Below the pieces are notes generated by a model. The model saw only the letters and a program-made list of their open reading frames with translations. It made no database searches and was not told the DNA's origin. The position numbers and the translations under genes are program-made. A DNA stretch of 64,000 nucleotides from the IMG/VR virus record IMGVR_UViG_3300035170_000083, positions 1-64,000 of that record; one strand, given 5' to 3'. Positions 54,761-63,938 of this stretch are shown piece after piece. The stretch's first letter is position 1; each line of letters starts with the position of its first letter. This DNA comes from a virus.

Positions 54761-56377
54761 ATGGGGCAGCGGCAAGACCTCGAATGGTTCTACGCCCAGC
54801 TGCAGACGATGGGCGTCAGCCAGCGCTACCAGGACGCCTCCCTCGCCGAGATGTACTGCGCCGGCACGCAGTACGACGGCCTGCCCGGCCCCGACGACAC
54901 GTCCGTCCCGATCCGCCAGCGCCGCCCGCGCGTCATCGTCCCGCTCCTGAAAGAGGCCGTCGACGAGATCATCCGCTTCACCTGGGGCGGGCACAACTTC
55001 CCGTCGCTGTCGATCGAGGCCACGCGCAGCGACGACGACGTCGAGCGCGCCGATGAGATCGGGCCCCGGCTCGACAAGGAGCAGGCCGAGAAGCTGACGC
55101 GCTTCGTCCGCGCCATGATGCGATCCTCGCAGCTGGCGCAGGCGGTGAAAGAGGCCTCCCGCAAGGCGGCCGTGGGCCGCTCGGCGCTGCTGCTCCTGCA
55201 GTGCCGTAACGGCTACCTGACGACGCACACCGAGCTGGGCAAGCACTGCACGCCGACCTGGGACCCCGACCGGCCGCGCCGTCTCAAGTCGGTCGACATC
55301 ACCTACCAGCACCCGAAGGACGTCGAGGTCACCCCGGGAACCTGGAAGGTCTTGCAGTACTGGTACAAGCGCGTCATCGACGAGCAGCGCGACATCGTCT
55401 ACGAAGAGGTCCTGGTGGTTCCCGGCGTCAAGCCCACCTGGGTCGAGGACAAGGAGAAGACGGTCGACCACGGCCTGGGCTTCTGCCCGGCGGTGTGGTT
55501 CAAGCCGCTCTCTGACGACGTGAACCAGATCGACGGCCAGCCCATCGTCGACCCCCAGCTCTACCCGCTGATCGACGACGTCAACTACACGATTTCCCAG
55601 CGGTCGCGGTCCATCAAGTTCATCACCGACCCGCAGCCCGTCGTCACCGGCGTCGACGAGGACGAGGGCGACTTCGCCAAGAACCCCGGCAAGCCCTGGT
55701 ACCTGCCGACGGGCGCCGACGCGAAGTACATCGAGATGACCGGCGTGGGCGCGGTGCGCGCCTCCGAGCACGCGACCGACCTGGTCGAACGCTTCCGCGA
55801 CGCCGTCCACTACGTCAAGGCCAACCCCGAGACGACGAGCGGCAACATCAGCGGCGTCGTCCTCGAGTTCCTGCACGCGCCGATGATCGCGCTCGCCGCC
55901 GACCTGCGCTCCGACTTCGGCAACAACGGCCTGGTCATCGCCGTGGCGGTGATGCTGCAGATGGTGGTGGCGATCTGGGACCGCGGACAGGCGGTGTGGA
56001 TTCAGGGAGTAGGGGAGGCCGTCGAGATCTTGAAGGCCGCGCAGCTGTCGGGCGTGTGGCTGGACCCGCCGGTGTGCATCCACTGGGCGCCGTACTTCCC
56101 CGAGACCGCCGGCGACAAGCAGACCAAGGTCACGTATACGACGTCGGCGCAGCAGGCCGGGTTCATCAGCCGCTCGACAGCGACGAAGCACCTGGCGTCC
56201 GTCTTCGGGGTCGAGGACCACGAGGCCGAGCAGGACGAGGTCGACGAGGACGAGGCCGAGGCGCAGAAGAACGAAATGGCGTCGCTCGAGGAGCGCACCA
56301 GCATCGCGACCGCGGCGAAGCAGCCGAAGCCCGCCGGGTCGAAAGAGACGGTCCCCGAGGAGGGCGACGAGTCATGA
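54761..56377 (+). CDS. Portal protein
   Basis: 538 residues, 12 nt after the terminase. Layout and motifs (SKAAVGRSALLLLQ-like region, PLIDDVNYTISQRSRSIKF, LAADLRSDFGNNGLVIAVAV) fit the SPP1 gp6-type portal family. An acidic, Lys/Glu-rich C-terminal tail follows. It forms the dodecameric DNA entry ring at the unique vertex. Confidence 0.8.
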   Translation: MGQRQDLEWFYAQLQTMGVSQRYQDASLAEMYCAGTQYDGLPGPDDTSVPIRQRRPRVIVPLLKEAVDEIIRFTWGGHNFPSLSIEATRSDDDVERADEIGPRLDKEQAEKLTRFVRAMMRSSQLAQAVKEASRKAAVGRSALLLLQCRNGYLTTHTELGKHCTPTWDPDRPRRLKSVDITYQHPKDVEVTPGTWKVLQYWYKRVIDEQRDIVYEEVLVVPGVKPTWVEDKEKTVDHGLGFCPAVWFKPLSDDVNQIDGQPIVDPQLYPLIDDVNYTISQRSRSIKFITDPQPVVTGVDEDEGDFAKNPGKPWYLPTGADAKYIEMTGVGAVRASEHATDLVERFRDAVHYVKANPETTSGNISGVVLEFLHAPMIALAADLRSDFGNNGLVIAVAVMLQMVVAIWDRGQAVWIQGVGEAVEILKAAQLSGVWLDPPVCIHWAPYFPETAGDKQTKVTYTTSAQQAGFISRSTATKHLASVFGVEDHEAEQDEVDEDEAEAQKNEMASLEERTSIATAAKQPKPAGSKETVPEEGDES

Positions 56378-56742
56378 TGAACAAGACGCGAATCCTGCCG
56401 AACGCCACCGGCGGCCCGACGTTCACGGCGAATGCCACCGGCCAGGCCGTCGATATCAGCGACCTCGGGGAGAAGGACATCATCGTGTGGCCCACGTCGG
56501 GGGCGATGAGCGCCAGCGTCCAGATCCAGGTGTCGGCGCTGGGCGGGCCCTCCGCTCCGGGCACGGCCGACCCCAGCTGGGTGGCTCTCGGCTCCGCGAT
56601 TACCACCGCCGGCGCCACGCACACCCTGACGCGAGCGCTGTGGATGCGCGCGGTGGTCTCCAGCTACGTCAGCGGCGCCGTCGAGGTCGCGGTCGTCGGC
56701 GACTTCGCGCACGAGCCCGGCGGACGAAGGGTCTCCGGCTGA
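56374..56742 (+). CDS. Small beta-rich structural protein
   Basis: 122 residues from ATG 56374 (ATGA overlap). Contains immunoglobulin-like strand patterns (ASVQIQVSALGGPSAPG; AVEVAVVGDFAHEPG). Between portal and F-like gene; may be a minor head or decoration protein. Confidence 0.5.
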   Translation: MMNKTRILPNATGGPTFTANATGQAVDISDLGEKDIIVWPTSGAMSASVQIQVSALGGPSAPGTADPSWVALGSAITTAGATHTLTRALWMRAVVSSYVSGAVEVAVVGDFAHEPGGRRVSG

Positions 56743-56984
56743 TGCGGTACGAGATGAAGGTCTTCGCGCTCCGGGGCAACCCGCACGAGCTCGAGAAGAA
56801 GCTGTGCGAGCTGGGCGCCGAGGGCTGGGCCATCGCCGGCGCCGTCGAGACGCTGGTCGTGCTGCAGCGCCCGATCGGCGCGCCGCCGGCGACCACGGTC
56901 TACAACATGAACTACGATCCCGGGGACATGGCGCAGGCGCTGGCGAAGGCCGTCAGGGACGCCATCCAGAACCCGAAGCGGTAG
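56742..56984 (+). CDS. DUF4177-like small protein
   Basis: 80 residues from ATG 56742 (TGATG overlap). The pattern YEMKVFALRGNPHELEKKLC then GAEGWAIAGAVETLVVLQRP is that of DUF4177-type small proteins. It lies inside the head operon. Function unknown. Confidence 0.55.
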   Translation: MRYEMKVFALRGNPHELEKKLCELGAEGWAIAGAVETLVVLQRPIGAPPATTVYNMNYDPGDMAQALAKAVRDAIQNPKR

Positions 56985-56987
56985 CCG

Positions 56988-57983
56988 ATGCAGACGACCG
57001 ACGTCGCACCGCCAGGCAGGAAGGCCCCGAGGCGGCCGACGGCGGCGCAGGTGGCGGCGGTCCAGTCGACGCTTCGCCAGCACCAGGCCGAGGTCATCCA
57101 GGTCGAGACGGAACATGTGCGGGCGCTGGCGCCGATGCTCCGCCAGGCGCAGGACGAACTGGCGCGGGCGCTGCGCGGCTGGGTGCAGCGGGCCCCGAGC
57201 GGGTCACTTCGCTGGACGGCTCACCGGTACCGCTCGGCGCTGCTGCAGATGCAGGGGGTCGTCACCACGCTCGAGCAGGGCATGGGCATCCAGCTCGAGC
57301 GAGCCGGCCGCGATGCGCAAAAGCTGTCGGCGCGGCACCTGACCACGGAGGTCGCTCGGTTCTCGACGGTATTCGGAGACTCGGTCCCCGACCTCCGCTT
57401 CCGCCTGGCTGCCATCCTCGCCAAGGCCGATTCGGCTCGTGTGCCGCGCTTTCGCAGCTCGGCGGAGCGCTACGCCTGGGGCCGGTCGAAGGGCGTCTAT
57501 GCGGACCTCAAGCGGCGGCTGGCGATTGACGTCCTGAACGGCGTGGCGGTCGAGCGCACCATCGACAACCTGCAGGAGCACGGCGGGCCGCGCGGCCTGG
57601 TGGCGCTCCAGGGCATCGCAGGCGAAGAGGGCGCCGTCGTCGAGCTCATCCCCGAAGGCCTGTTCAAGCGCTACCGCTGGCGCGCCGAATTGTACGTCCG
57701 CACGGAGATGGCATCGGCCTACGGCGAGCAGACACGCCAGGGGTTCGAGACCGCGCGCGCCATCCTGCCGGACCTCCAGCGCCGCTGGTGCACCGACGGC
57801 AGCGGGTGCCCGAAGATTTGCCAGCCCATGGACGGACAGACGGTTGGCCCCGACGAGTCGTTCATCGACGGCGAGGGCATGGTGGTCGACCACGACGGCG
57901 GCGCGCATCCGAATTGCCGATGCAGGTGGTGCGCGTGGCGGCCGCACTGGGGCCAGCTGCTCGACTCTCTGGGCGTGAACTAA
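56988..57983 (+). CDS. Head morphogenesis / minor capsid protein (Mu gpF-like)
   Basis: 331 residues. The C-terminal segment ELYVRTEMASAYGEQTRQGF, then HPNCRCRWCAWRP is the Mu F-like/SPP1 gp7 signature, with Cys pairs (CTDGSGCPKIC). It is required for head assembly and is present in few copies in the virion. The position directly after the portal block supports it. Confidence 0.85.
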   Translation: MQTTDVAPPGRKAPRRPTAAQVAAVQSTLRQHQAEVIQVETEHVRALAPMLRQAQDELARALRGWVQRAPSGSLRWTAHRYRSALLQMQGVVTTLEQGMGIQLERAGRDAQKLSARHLTTEVARFSTVFGDSVPDLRFRLAAILAKADSARVPRFRSSAERYAWGRSKGVYADLKRRLAIDVLNGVAVERTIDNLQEHGGPRGLVALQGIAGEEGAVVELIPEGLFKRYRWRAELYVRTEMASAYGEQTRQGFETARAILPDLQRRWCTDGSGCPKICQPMDGQTVGPDESFIDGEGMVVDHDGGAHPNCRCRWCAWRPHWGQLLDSLGVN

Positions 57984-57994
57984 CCCTGAAAAAG

Positions 57995-58021
57995 CAACGG
58001 GCCGCCGTCGGCGACCCGTTG
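57995..58021. terminator. Strong hairpin between head genes
   Basis: CAACGGGCCGCC / GGCGACCCGTTG (12 pairs, one mismatch) with a GTC loop, after the F-like gene. An A-run (GAAAAAG) precedes it, so it may terminate leftward transcription. It sits in the 151-nt gap before the next gene. Confidence 0.5.
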
Positions 58022-58134
58022 GGTTCGAGCGTCGGCAGCTTCAGCTACTCCCGTCGAACCATCGAAGCCAACGATAGCACGTCTCATTGGGCGCGCGCAG
58101 CGTCCGTGACCAACCCCAACAGAGGAACGCAACC

Positions 58135-58551
58135 ATGTCGACGACCACCACGATCCTCGGCGTCAACGAGCTGCGCGGCCCGTCCGGTCCGAAGGGCGAG
58201 CAGCGCATCTTCGAGATCCCGGTCCGCGTCGCGGGCACCTATGCCACCGCGGCCAAGCCCAACTTCGACGTGTTCACGGCGATCGCCAACGCGCACTTCG
58301 GCGCGGTCCCCGGCAGCTTCACCGTCAAGAACGTGCTGATCCTCCGCGATCGGTACGACGGCACCAACCGCTACACCGCCCCGGACGCCAACGTCGCCCT
58401 GAGCTCCGGCCTCGCCGGCAACTCGCTGGCGACCTTCCGCATCGACTCGGGCGCCGTGAACGGCACCGCGGGGACCGAGGTCACCGACGGCACCGACGTC
58501 ACCGGCATCTACGTGTTCATCGCGCGCTGCACGGCGTTCTCGGCCGAATAG
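58135..58551 (+). CDS. Head structural protein, unknown
   Basis: 138 residues from ATG 58135 with GAGGAA upstream. Beta-rich, Thr/Val/Gly-rich (EIPVRVAGTYATAAKPNFDV), with low helix content. Between the F-like and scaffold genes; may be a head decoration or stabilisation protein. Confidence 0.55.
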   Translation: MSTTTTILGVNELRGPSGPKGEQRIFEIPVRVAGTYATAAKPNFDVFTAIANAHFGAVPGSFTVKNVLILRDRYDGTNRYTAPDANVALSSGLAGNSLATFRIDSGAVNGTAGTEVTDGTDVTGIYVFIARCTAFSAE

Positions 58552-58707
58552 CTCCTCTTTCGGTTCGACCCTTGGCGCCACCTGGCCGGGCGCCTCGATT
58601 ACGAGGGGGACGAACCGTTTTCTTGGCACGCGTCGCCGCCGGGCAGGCGATGGCACGCGCGCCGCTCCCTCGGCTCGTCGGTCCGTCATCCGACGTAGGA
58701 GGCCACG

Positions 58708-59412
58708 ATGCTCCACCGTTACCGCTCTGCCTTCATGCAGGGGGCCGACGCGGCTCCCGCCGGTTCCGCTGCGCCTGCGCCCGCCGCGCCGGCTCCCGCC
58801 GCCCCCGCGGCGCCGGCTGCCGGCGAGGAGTGGCGCCAGATGTCGAACGAGGCCTTCAACCAGCGCCTCGCCGACGCCGGAAAGTCCCGTGAAGCCGCGC
58901 TCCTCAAGGAGTTCGGCGTCAAGACCCCGGCCGATCTGAAGTCGCTTCTCGACGAGGGCAAGAAGCTCCGCGAGGCGCAGATGACCGAGCAGCAGCGCCT
59001 GGAGGCAGCCGTCAAGAGCCTCGAGCCCGTCGCCGCCAAGTCCAAGGCGCTCGAGGAGGACGTCGCGTTCTTCCTCCAGACGGAAGAGGCGGCTATCCCC
59101 GACGACAAGAAGAGCCTGCTCGAGCTGGCGCCGCCGGCCGACAACCCGGGCGCGCGCCTGCGCTGGATCGCCCAGGCGAAGGCCAAGGGCATCTTCGGCG
59201 CGTCCGCGGCGACCGCCGCAGCTACCACGACCACGACCACCGCGGCGCCGCGCATCGGCGCCACCACGAGCGCGCCCAACGGTCCCGCCGCGCCCGCCCC
59301 GGCGGGCAGTCAGACGCCGCAGCAGCAGTACGACGCTCTCAAGGCCGCGGGCAAGACGTTCGCCGCGGCTGCCTTCTACGCCGCGCACCGCCCGCAGATC
59401 GCCAAGAAGTAG
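58708..59412 (+). CDS. Scaffold protein
   Basis: 234 residues. A Pro/Ala/Gly-rich N-terminal part (APAPAAPAPAAPAAPAAG), a long coiled helix (EQQRLEAAVKSLEPVAAKSK), a Thr/Ala linker (AAATTTTTTAAP) and a short helical C-terminus that could contact the capsid. The composition and the position just before the major capsid gene are those of scaffolds. The 156-nt gap ahead holds no other gene. Confidence 0.7.
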   Translation: MLHRYRSAFMQGADAAPAGSAAPAPAAPAPAAPAAPAAGEEWRQMSNEAFNQRLADAGKSREAALLKEFGVKTPADLKSLLDEGKKLREAQMTEQQRLEAAVKSLEPVAAKSKALEEDVAFFLQTEEAAIPDDKKSLLELAPPADNPGARLRWIAQAKAKGIFGASAATAAATTTTTTAAPRIGATTSAPNGPAAPAPAGSQTPQQQYDALKAAGKTFAAAAFYAAHRPQIAKK

Positions 59413-59446
59413 CCCCTCCCGACCATCGCCGCGCAGCGGAAGCGCG

Positions 59447-59512
59447 CCCGTCTTCTGACGGGAAGCGTTGGCCGGTCTTCGCCAATTCTTCCCCGGCCTA
59501 TTGGCCGGCCAA
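59447..59512 (+). repeat. Hairpins between scaffold and capsid genes
   Basis: CCCGTC-TTCT-GACGGG (59447-59462) and a longer stem TTGGCCGG (59468-59475) / CCGGCCAA (59505-59512) with an inner GGCC-TATT-GGCC. Likely mRNA structures that tune the high capsid expression. Confidence 0.45.
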
Positions 59513-59527
59513 CCACGAGGTAGACCA

Positions 59528-60697
59528 ATGGCCGATTCAGTCAACGTGCTCACGCCGGGAGCCATTCCGGCCGAATTCAACGACTGGCTGGCGCAGGAGC
59601 TGCTGCTCGCCCCCGACGCCCAGTTCGTCCTGGCGCGCAGCGCGTTCTCCGCGGCGCTGGCGGCGCAGTTCGAGGGCGACGGCGCCTTCGACCTGGCGAT
59701 GATGCAGTTCAAGGAAGGCCGCATGGGCCCGCAGGGGTTCCTGGCCAACATGCCCGAGGCGATGAGCCAGGGCATGGGCGGCCCGCTCACGCCGCTCGGC
59801 CAGATGACCTACCCCGGCTTCGTCAAGGTCGTGACGGACCCGGCCAAGGCGATGCCCGGCGAGGTCATCAAGATCAACCGGCCGAAGTTCCTCGCCAACC
59901 CGACCACCGAGGCGTCGCGCCTGCTGGCCCCGCAGGACCAGGTGTTCGGCGGCGCGTCGCAGGTTCCCGGCATGGACCAGGTGCCGGTGACCATCAAGGA
60001 ATACTTCGGCCCCACCGACGCCGCCGGCAACAAGGCGCCGCTCAACCTCGCCGAGTTCACCCGCAACCGCTCGATGCACGACCTGCTGGCGTACGTGGGG
60101 ATGCTGCTGCGGCGCGACCGCTACGCGCTGGTCGACTTCCTCATGCACCTGCGCCTGCTCGACGCGGCCGTCGCGGCCGGCAACGTGACCTTCGCCAGCA
60201 ACATGACGGCGCTGTCGCAGTACACCGCGCCCGGCAACGAGTCGTGCTCGTTCGACATGCTGGTGCGCGCCAACGAGGCGATGCGCAGCACGCCGCGCTT
60301 CGCCCCGGGCGTCGAGAACAAGAACCGGTACGTCACCTTCCTCGACACGCACCAGATCAGCGACCTCAAGCTCGACCCCCAGTACCAGAAGCTGTCGCAG
60401 TACCACAAGGAGCTCGACCCGCTCTTCCCGGGCTACATCGCGACCGTCGAGAACCTGATCATCTGCGAGGACAACAACATGCCCCGGCTCACCGGCCAGG
60501 GCGTGAACTCGAACCTCACGGTCTACCAGGGCATCATGGTGGCCCCCGGCGTTCTCGGCTGGGCGAACACCAAGGGCGCCACGCCGCTGCGCGACCGGAA
60601 CGACGACGGCGGCCGCTTCGACCGCTACGCCTGGAACGTCTTCGAGGGCTGGCAGGTCCTCGACGATCGCTTCGTCCAGGCGATCCAGACCGGCTGA
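59528..60697 (+). CDS. Major capsid protein
   Basis: 389 residues from ATG 59528 with GAGGTAG upstream. It follows the scaffold gene and is preceded and followed by hairpins, which would favour strong expression. No lysine-based cross-link or protease site is evident. Motifs such as MTYPGFVKVVTDPAKAMPGE and NKNRYVTFLDTHQISDL fit a HK97-like fold of N4gp56/P22-type; the family is not certain. Confidence 0.8.
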   Translation: MADSVNVLTPGAIPAEFNDWLAQELLLAPDAQFVLARSAFSAALAAQFEGDGAFDLAMMQFKEGRMGPQGFLANMPEAMSQGMGGPLTPLGQMTYPGFVKVVTDPAKAMPGEVIKINRPKFLANPTTEASRLLAPQDQVFGGASQVPGMDQVPVTIKEYFGPTDAAGNKAPLNLAEFTRNRSMHDLLAYVGMLLRRDRYALVDFLMHLRLLDAAVAAGNVTFASNMTALSQYTAPGNESCSFDMLVRANEAMRSTPRFAPGVENKNRYVTFLDTHQISDLKLDPQYQKLSQYHKELDPLFPGYIATVENLIICEDNNMPRLTGQGVNSNLTVYQGIMVAPGVLGWANTKGATPLRDRNDDGGRFDRYAWNVFEGWQVLDDRFVQAIQTG

Positions 60698-60758
60698 TAG
60701 CGCGCCGCGTCCAAGTCCCCTGCCGGGTTCTCAGCCTCGGCGGACACCAGTGAAACGC

Positions 60759-60791
60759 GACCTCCGGCCTGGCGCTGCTGGGCCGGAGGTC
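60759..60791 (+). terminator. Perfect 11-bp hairpin after the capsid gene
   Basis: GACCTCCGGCC / GGCCGGAGGTC with an 11-nt loop, then TTCG and an A-run. A terminator or attenuator that could raise capsid output relative to the downstream genes. It lies in the 113-nt gap. Confidence 0.55.
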
Positions 60792-60810
60792 TTCGAAAAA
60801 GGACACCACC

Positions 60811-61200
60811 ATGGGCAAGCGCTCAGTGCATGGCGGCAGTGGCGGGGCGCTCGTCGCCCGCACCGTGGCCGCCGGCGTCGTCGCCAACGCGTCGACCGGC
60901 GCCACGATGATCGCCATCAACCAGACGCTCGACGGCATCATCAACGTCGACGTCAACTTCACCCTGGGGTCGCTCACCAACGCGACCTTCACGCCGCAGG
61001 TCTCCGACGACGGCGTCAACTGGAGCACGCTGACCGACCCCGGCGCGCTCGGGCCGCTCACCGCGACCGGTCGCTTCTCGTTCCCGTGCATCGTCAAGGG
61101 GCGCCAGTTCTTCCGCGTCGCCGCGGCCTCGACCGGGACCCCGACCAGCTCCTCGGCCGCCATCGCGTATACCTGGCAGACGCAGGGCGGGGCGAACTAG
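60811..61200 (+). CDS. Small structural protein (capsid decoration candidate)
   Basis: 129 residues. A Gly/Ser-rich N-terminus then Thr-rich beta strands (VDVNFTLGSLTNATFTPQVS, then GRQFFRVAAASTGTP). Position after the capsid gene is typical for decoration proteins. Assigned by context. Confidence 0.5.
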   Translation: MGKRSVHGGSGGALVARTVAAGVVANASTGATMIAINQTLDGIINVDVNFTLGSLTNATFTPQVSDDGVNWSTLTDPGALGPLTATGRFSFPCIVKGRQFFRVAAASTGTPTSSSAAIAYTWQTQGGAN

Positions 61201-61202
61201 CC

Positions 61203-61640
61203 ATGGCGCGCCGCAAGCGACGCATGGCGCCGCCGGCGCGCGCTGTCGGCACCACGGCCGCCGCCGACCCGCAGCCGGAGCAGCAGCCGGAGCAGCAGCC
61301 GGAGGCGGAGACGGTCGAGGGTGCCGACGGCGCCGAGGACGACGAGGTCGGCGCCGTGCAGGATGACGCCGCCACCCCGGATGCCGCCGCCACCCCGGAT
61401 GCCGGTGACGACGACGGAGGCGACGACGACCAGGAGGATGGCGACACTGCGGCTGAAACCGCGGCCGAAGCCTCCACCCAGGAGACCAGCGCTGCCGAGC
61501 CTCCGCCGGAGCAGCAGCCGGAGCAGCAGCCGGGCGAAGGCGAGGAGCACCACTCCAAGGGGAGGGTGCTGCGTGGAATGCAGGGCTTCAAGCACGTGGC
61601 GCTGCACACCAACGCTCACGTGAAGCTGCACCAGTCATGA
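61203..61640 (+). CDS. Low-complexity disordered protein
   Basis: 145 residues. A basic start (ARRKRRMAPPARA) then a long acidic region with tandem PEQQPEQQP units and Asp/Ala/Thr tracts, and a compact C-terminus (RGMQGFKHVALHTNAHVKLH). Repeats such as CAGCCGGAG are visible at DNA level. Function unknown; perhaps a head-neck linker or internal protein. Confidence 0.5.
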   Translation: MARRKRRMAPPARAVGTTAAADPQPEQQPEQQPEAETVEGADGAEDDEVGAVQDDAATPDAAATPDAGDDDGGDDDQEDGDTAAETAAEASTQETSAAEPPPEQQPEQQPGEGEEHHSKGRVLRGMQGFKHVALHTNAHVKLHQS

Positions 61641-61660
61641 CCTCGAGCGCGAGGTAGCCG

Positions 61661-62038
61661 ATGCCGAATGCAGCTCTGAGCGACGCGGAAATCCAGCAGT
61701 GCAAGAACCTGCTGGGGTACCCGAACGTCCTGCTTCAGGCGAATCCGATCATCGGCACCTCGCGCGTCTTCGAGGACATCCTGCAGAAGTACGCCGACGA
61801 CTACGGCATCGGCTACATCCGCAACACCATCCTCGTCAACATCACGCAGCTCGAAACGGAGCTGCAGGCGACGCGGTCCCGCTTCAAGGTCTCCCAGGCC
61901 GAGGAGTTCACGCAGAACCCCGACGAGATGCGGAAGTACAAGCAGCTGCGGGAGTTCTGGATCAAGAGGCTCGAGCAGACCACCGGCATCAAGCGCTATC
62001 GGGGCCCCGGCGGTCGTTCCGGCGGCGACGTGTTCTGA
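61661..62038 (+). CDS. Head-tail connector, candidate
   Basis: 125 residues. Mainly helical (SDAEIQQCKNLLGYPNVLLQ; EEFTQNPDEMRKYKQLREFW) with a Gly/Arg tail. The size and position are those of head completion (gp15/gp6-like) adaptors. TGATG overlap with the next gene. Confidence 0.5.
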   Translation: MPNAALSDAEIQQCKNLLGYPNVLLQANPIIGTSRVFEDILQKYADDYGIGYIRNTILVNITQLETELQATRSRFKVSQAEEFTQNPDEMRKYKQLREFWIKRLEQTTGIKRYRGPGGRSGGDVF

Positions 62039-62778
62039 TGAGCCTCCGGGACGACCTGCTTCCGGTCTTCAACGACACGAGGCAGGTCATCGACGACCTG
62101 GGCCTGCGCCGCTTCCAGGTGACGCTGCGCCGCCGCGTGTGGAGCGGGGGAAAAGACGTTGGCGACGGGACGCCGACGAACCAGGACATCGTCATCACCC
62201 CTTCTCCGAAGGTGCGGTTCCAGTCGCCGGACGCGCGCCAGATGCAGTACCTGCTCACCTCGGGCGGTTCCATTCGCGACCGGTACTACCTCATCAACAA
62301 AATCACGCCAGCGTACGTCGACCCGCTCACGGGGCTCTCCGGCGGGTACTCGCCCGACCAGCTGCGCCTGCGCGTGGGACCCGACCTGGTGAACGTCGAG
62401 GCGATCGTCGTGCTCGTCGGGGACGACGGCATGAAGCGCGAGTGCACCCAAATCTTGCTCGAGGACGACCGCTCTTTCGGCTATTCGATGCTGTGCCAGG
62501 AAGTCGACCGTCCGGCGGTCTCGCTGGTGTCCATCGCGGTCACCCCAAGCCCGGCCGGCGTCGCCGTCGGCGCCTCGCTGCGGATGGTCGCCACCGGGAC
62601 CTTCGAGGACGGGGATTCGTACGACATTACGTCGACGGCGAAGTGGACTTCGTCCAGCGGAGCTGTCGCGTCCGTGAACGTCCTCGGAGTGGCCAAAGGA
62701 TTGTCGGCAGGGACGTCGACCATCACCGCCAGCGTGGGCGGCATCGTGGCGCCGGGCGTCACCCTGACGGTGACCTAG
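62038..62778 (+). CDS. Head-completion protein with a C-terminal Ig-like (Big_2) domain
   Basis: 246 residues. The first 155 form a beta-rich neck-like domain (RFQVTLRRRVWSGGKDVGDG, RYYLINKITPAYVDPLT). From about 160 (VSIAVTPSPAGVAVGASLRM, then AKWTSSSGAVASVNVLGVAK, GTSTITASVGG) is a BIG2/invasin-type Ig-like domain. Such Ig domains decorate phage virions and help surface attachment. It is TGATG coupled to the connector gene. Confidence 0.6.
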   Translation: MSLRDDLLPVFNDTRQVIDDLGLRRFQVTLRRRVWSGGKDVGDGTPTNQDIVITPSPKVRFQSPDARQMQYLLTSGGSIRDRYYLINKITPAYVDPLTGLSGGYSPDQLRLRVGPDLVNVEAIVVLVGDDGMKRECTQILLEDDRSFGYSMLCQEVDRPAVSLVSIAVTPSPAGVAVGASLRMVATGTFEDGDSYDITSTAKWTSSSGAVASVNVLGVAKGLSAGTSTITASVGGIVAPGVTLTVT

Positions 62779-62779
62779 C

Positions 62780-63238
62780 GTGTCGAAGGTCTGGGAGGTC
62801 AACAGCAAGGACCTTCCGTCGCTGTTCCGCGAGGTCGAGTCCAAGCGCCCCGCCGCGGTCGTCCGCGGCATCGCCTCGGCCATCCTGCTCAGCGCCGAGG
62901 TCGTGCGGCGCGCCGCTCCGAAGGACACCAAGGAGCTGACCAAATCGGTCCGAGGCGTCCTGCAGCCCGGCGGTGGCTACATCATCGTCGATGCGCCGCA
63001 CGCGGGCGTCGTCGAGATGGGCGCCCGGCCGCACTGGACGTCGGTCAAAAACCTCATCCCCTGGTGCATGCGGCACTTCCCGCGAAGCGAGGCGGTGCGG
63101 GTCGCCTACGCCCTGCAGGCCAAGATCGCCCGCGAGGGGCAGAAGCCCACCTACTTCATGCGCAAGACCCTGCCTATCCAGCGGCGGATCTTGAAGGCCG
63201 AGGTAGAGCGCGAGCTGCGCGCGGAGGACACACGCTGA
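62780..63238 (+). CDS. Tail completion protein (gp10/HK97-type)
   Basis: 152 residues from GTG 62780. VEMGARPHWTSVKNLIPW and YALQAKIAREGQKPTYFM, then MRKTLPIQRRIL match the head-tail joining protein family in which a strand precedes His-Trp and a C-terminal Arg-rich helix closes. It joins the tail terminator side. TGATG overlap at its end. Confidence 0.65.
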   Translation: MSKVWEVNSKDLPSLFREVESKRPAAVVRGIASAILLSAEVVRRAAPKDTKELTKSVRGVLQPGGGYIIVDAPHAGVVEMGARPHWTSVKNLIPWCMRHFPRSEAVRVAYALQAKIAREGQKPTYFMRKTLPIQRRILKAEVERELRAEDTR

Positions 63239-63891
63239 TGGCCGAGCCCGAAATCGAGGCCGTGCGCGGGGCGCTGGCGACCTACCTGCAGGGGCAGCTG
63301 CGGACGCAGTTCCCGACCGTCGAGGTCCTGGCTCGGTGGCCCAACTCCCCGCAGCTGCCGGAGCTGGCCGTCTCGCTGCTGGCCACCGGCGAATCCGACC
63401 TGGTGGCGCACGACGCGATGGAGGTTGCGACCGTCGTGGGCTCAGGGGTCTCCGGGACCGTCACCTACGTCTACGGCTACGCCGAGGGCATCCAGCTCGA
63501 GCTCGACTGCTGGGCGTCCACCAAGCCCAAGCGGGACGCTTTGCAGCTGGCGGTGCGGCGCGCGCTCAACCGGCCGGTGCAGACGACGATCCCAGGTGCG
63601 GATGACGGCTGGCCGCGGATGGCGCACTCGCCGAACCTGACCATCCCGGTCCCCGGCCTGTACGGCGCGCTCTTCACCTTCCGCTTCGCGCAGGTCCCCA
63701 CCATCGACGAGTCGTCCGGGAACGCGCAGCGCAACGAGTGGCGCTCGCACTTCCGCGGCACCGCCGACGGTCCGCTGTGGGAGCAGGACGTGGTCGTGCT
63801 CCGCCAGCGCATCCACATGATCGGCAACATCGGCCCCGGCGCACTCGGCTCCACCGTCGGCAACCAGGCTCTCAACAAAACCATTCCCTGA
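63238..63891 (+). CDS. Tail terminator-like protein
   Basis: 217 residues. Beta-alpha arrangement (ELAVSLLATGESDLV; TYVYGYAEGIQLELDCWAST; RDALQLAVRRALNRPVQTTI) fits tail terminator / minor tail proteins of the gpU type, which cap the tail before head joining. The length is somewhat longer than usual. It precedes the sheath. Confidence 0.55.
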   Translation: MAEPEIEAVRGALATYLQGQLRTQFPTVEVLARWPNSPQLPELAVSLLATGESDLVAHDAMEVATVVGSGVSGTVTYVYGYAEGIQLELDCWASTKPKRDALQLAVRRALNRPVQTTIPGADDGWPRMAHSPNLTIPVPGLYGALFTFRFAQVPTIDESSGNAQRNEWRSHFRGTADGPLWEQDVVVLRQRIHMIGNIGPGALGSTVGNQALNKTIP

Positions 63892-63938
63892 CCTCGCGCG
63901 CCGCGTAGCGCCGCGCCTGCACCTCCAGGAGGGGCATC

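Noticed and set aside
54755-56221. Minus-strand open frame of 488 codons over the portal gene
   Set aside because: Shadow of the portal; Arg/Gly/Val/Asp-rich with no motif.
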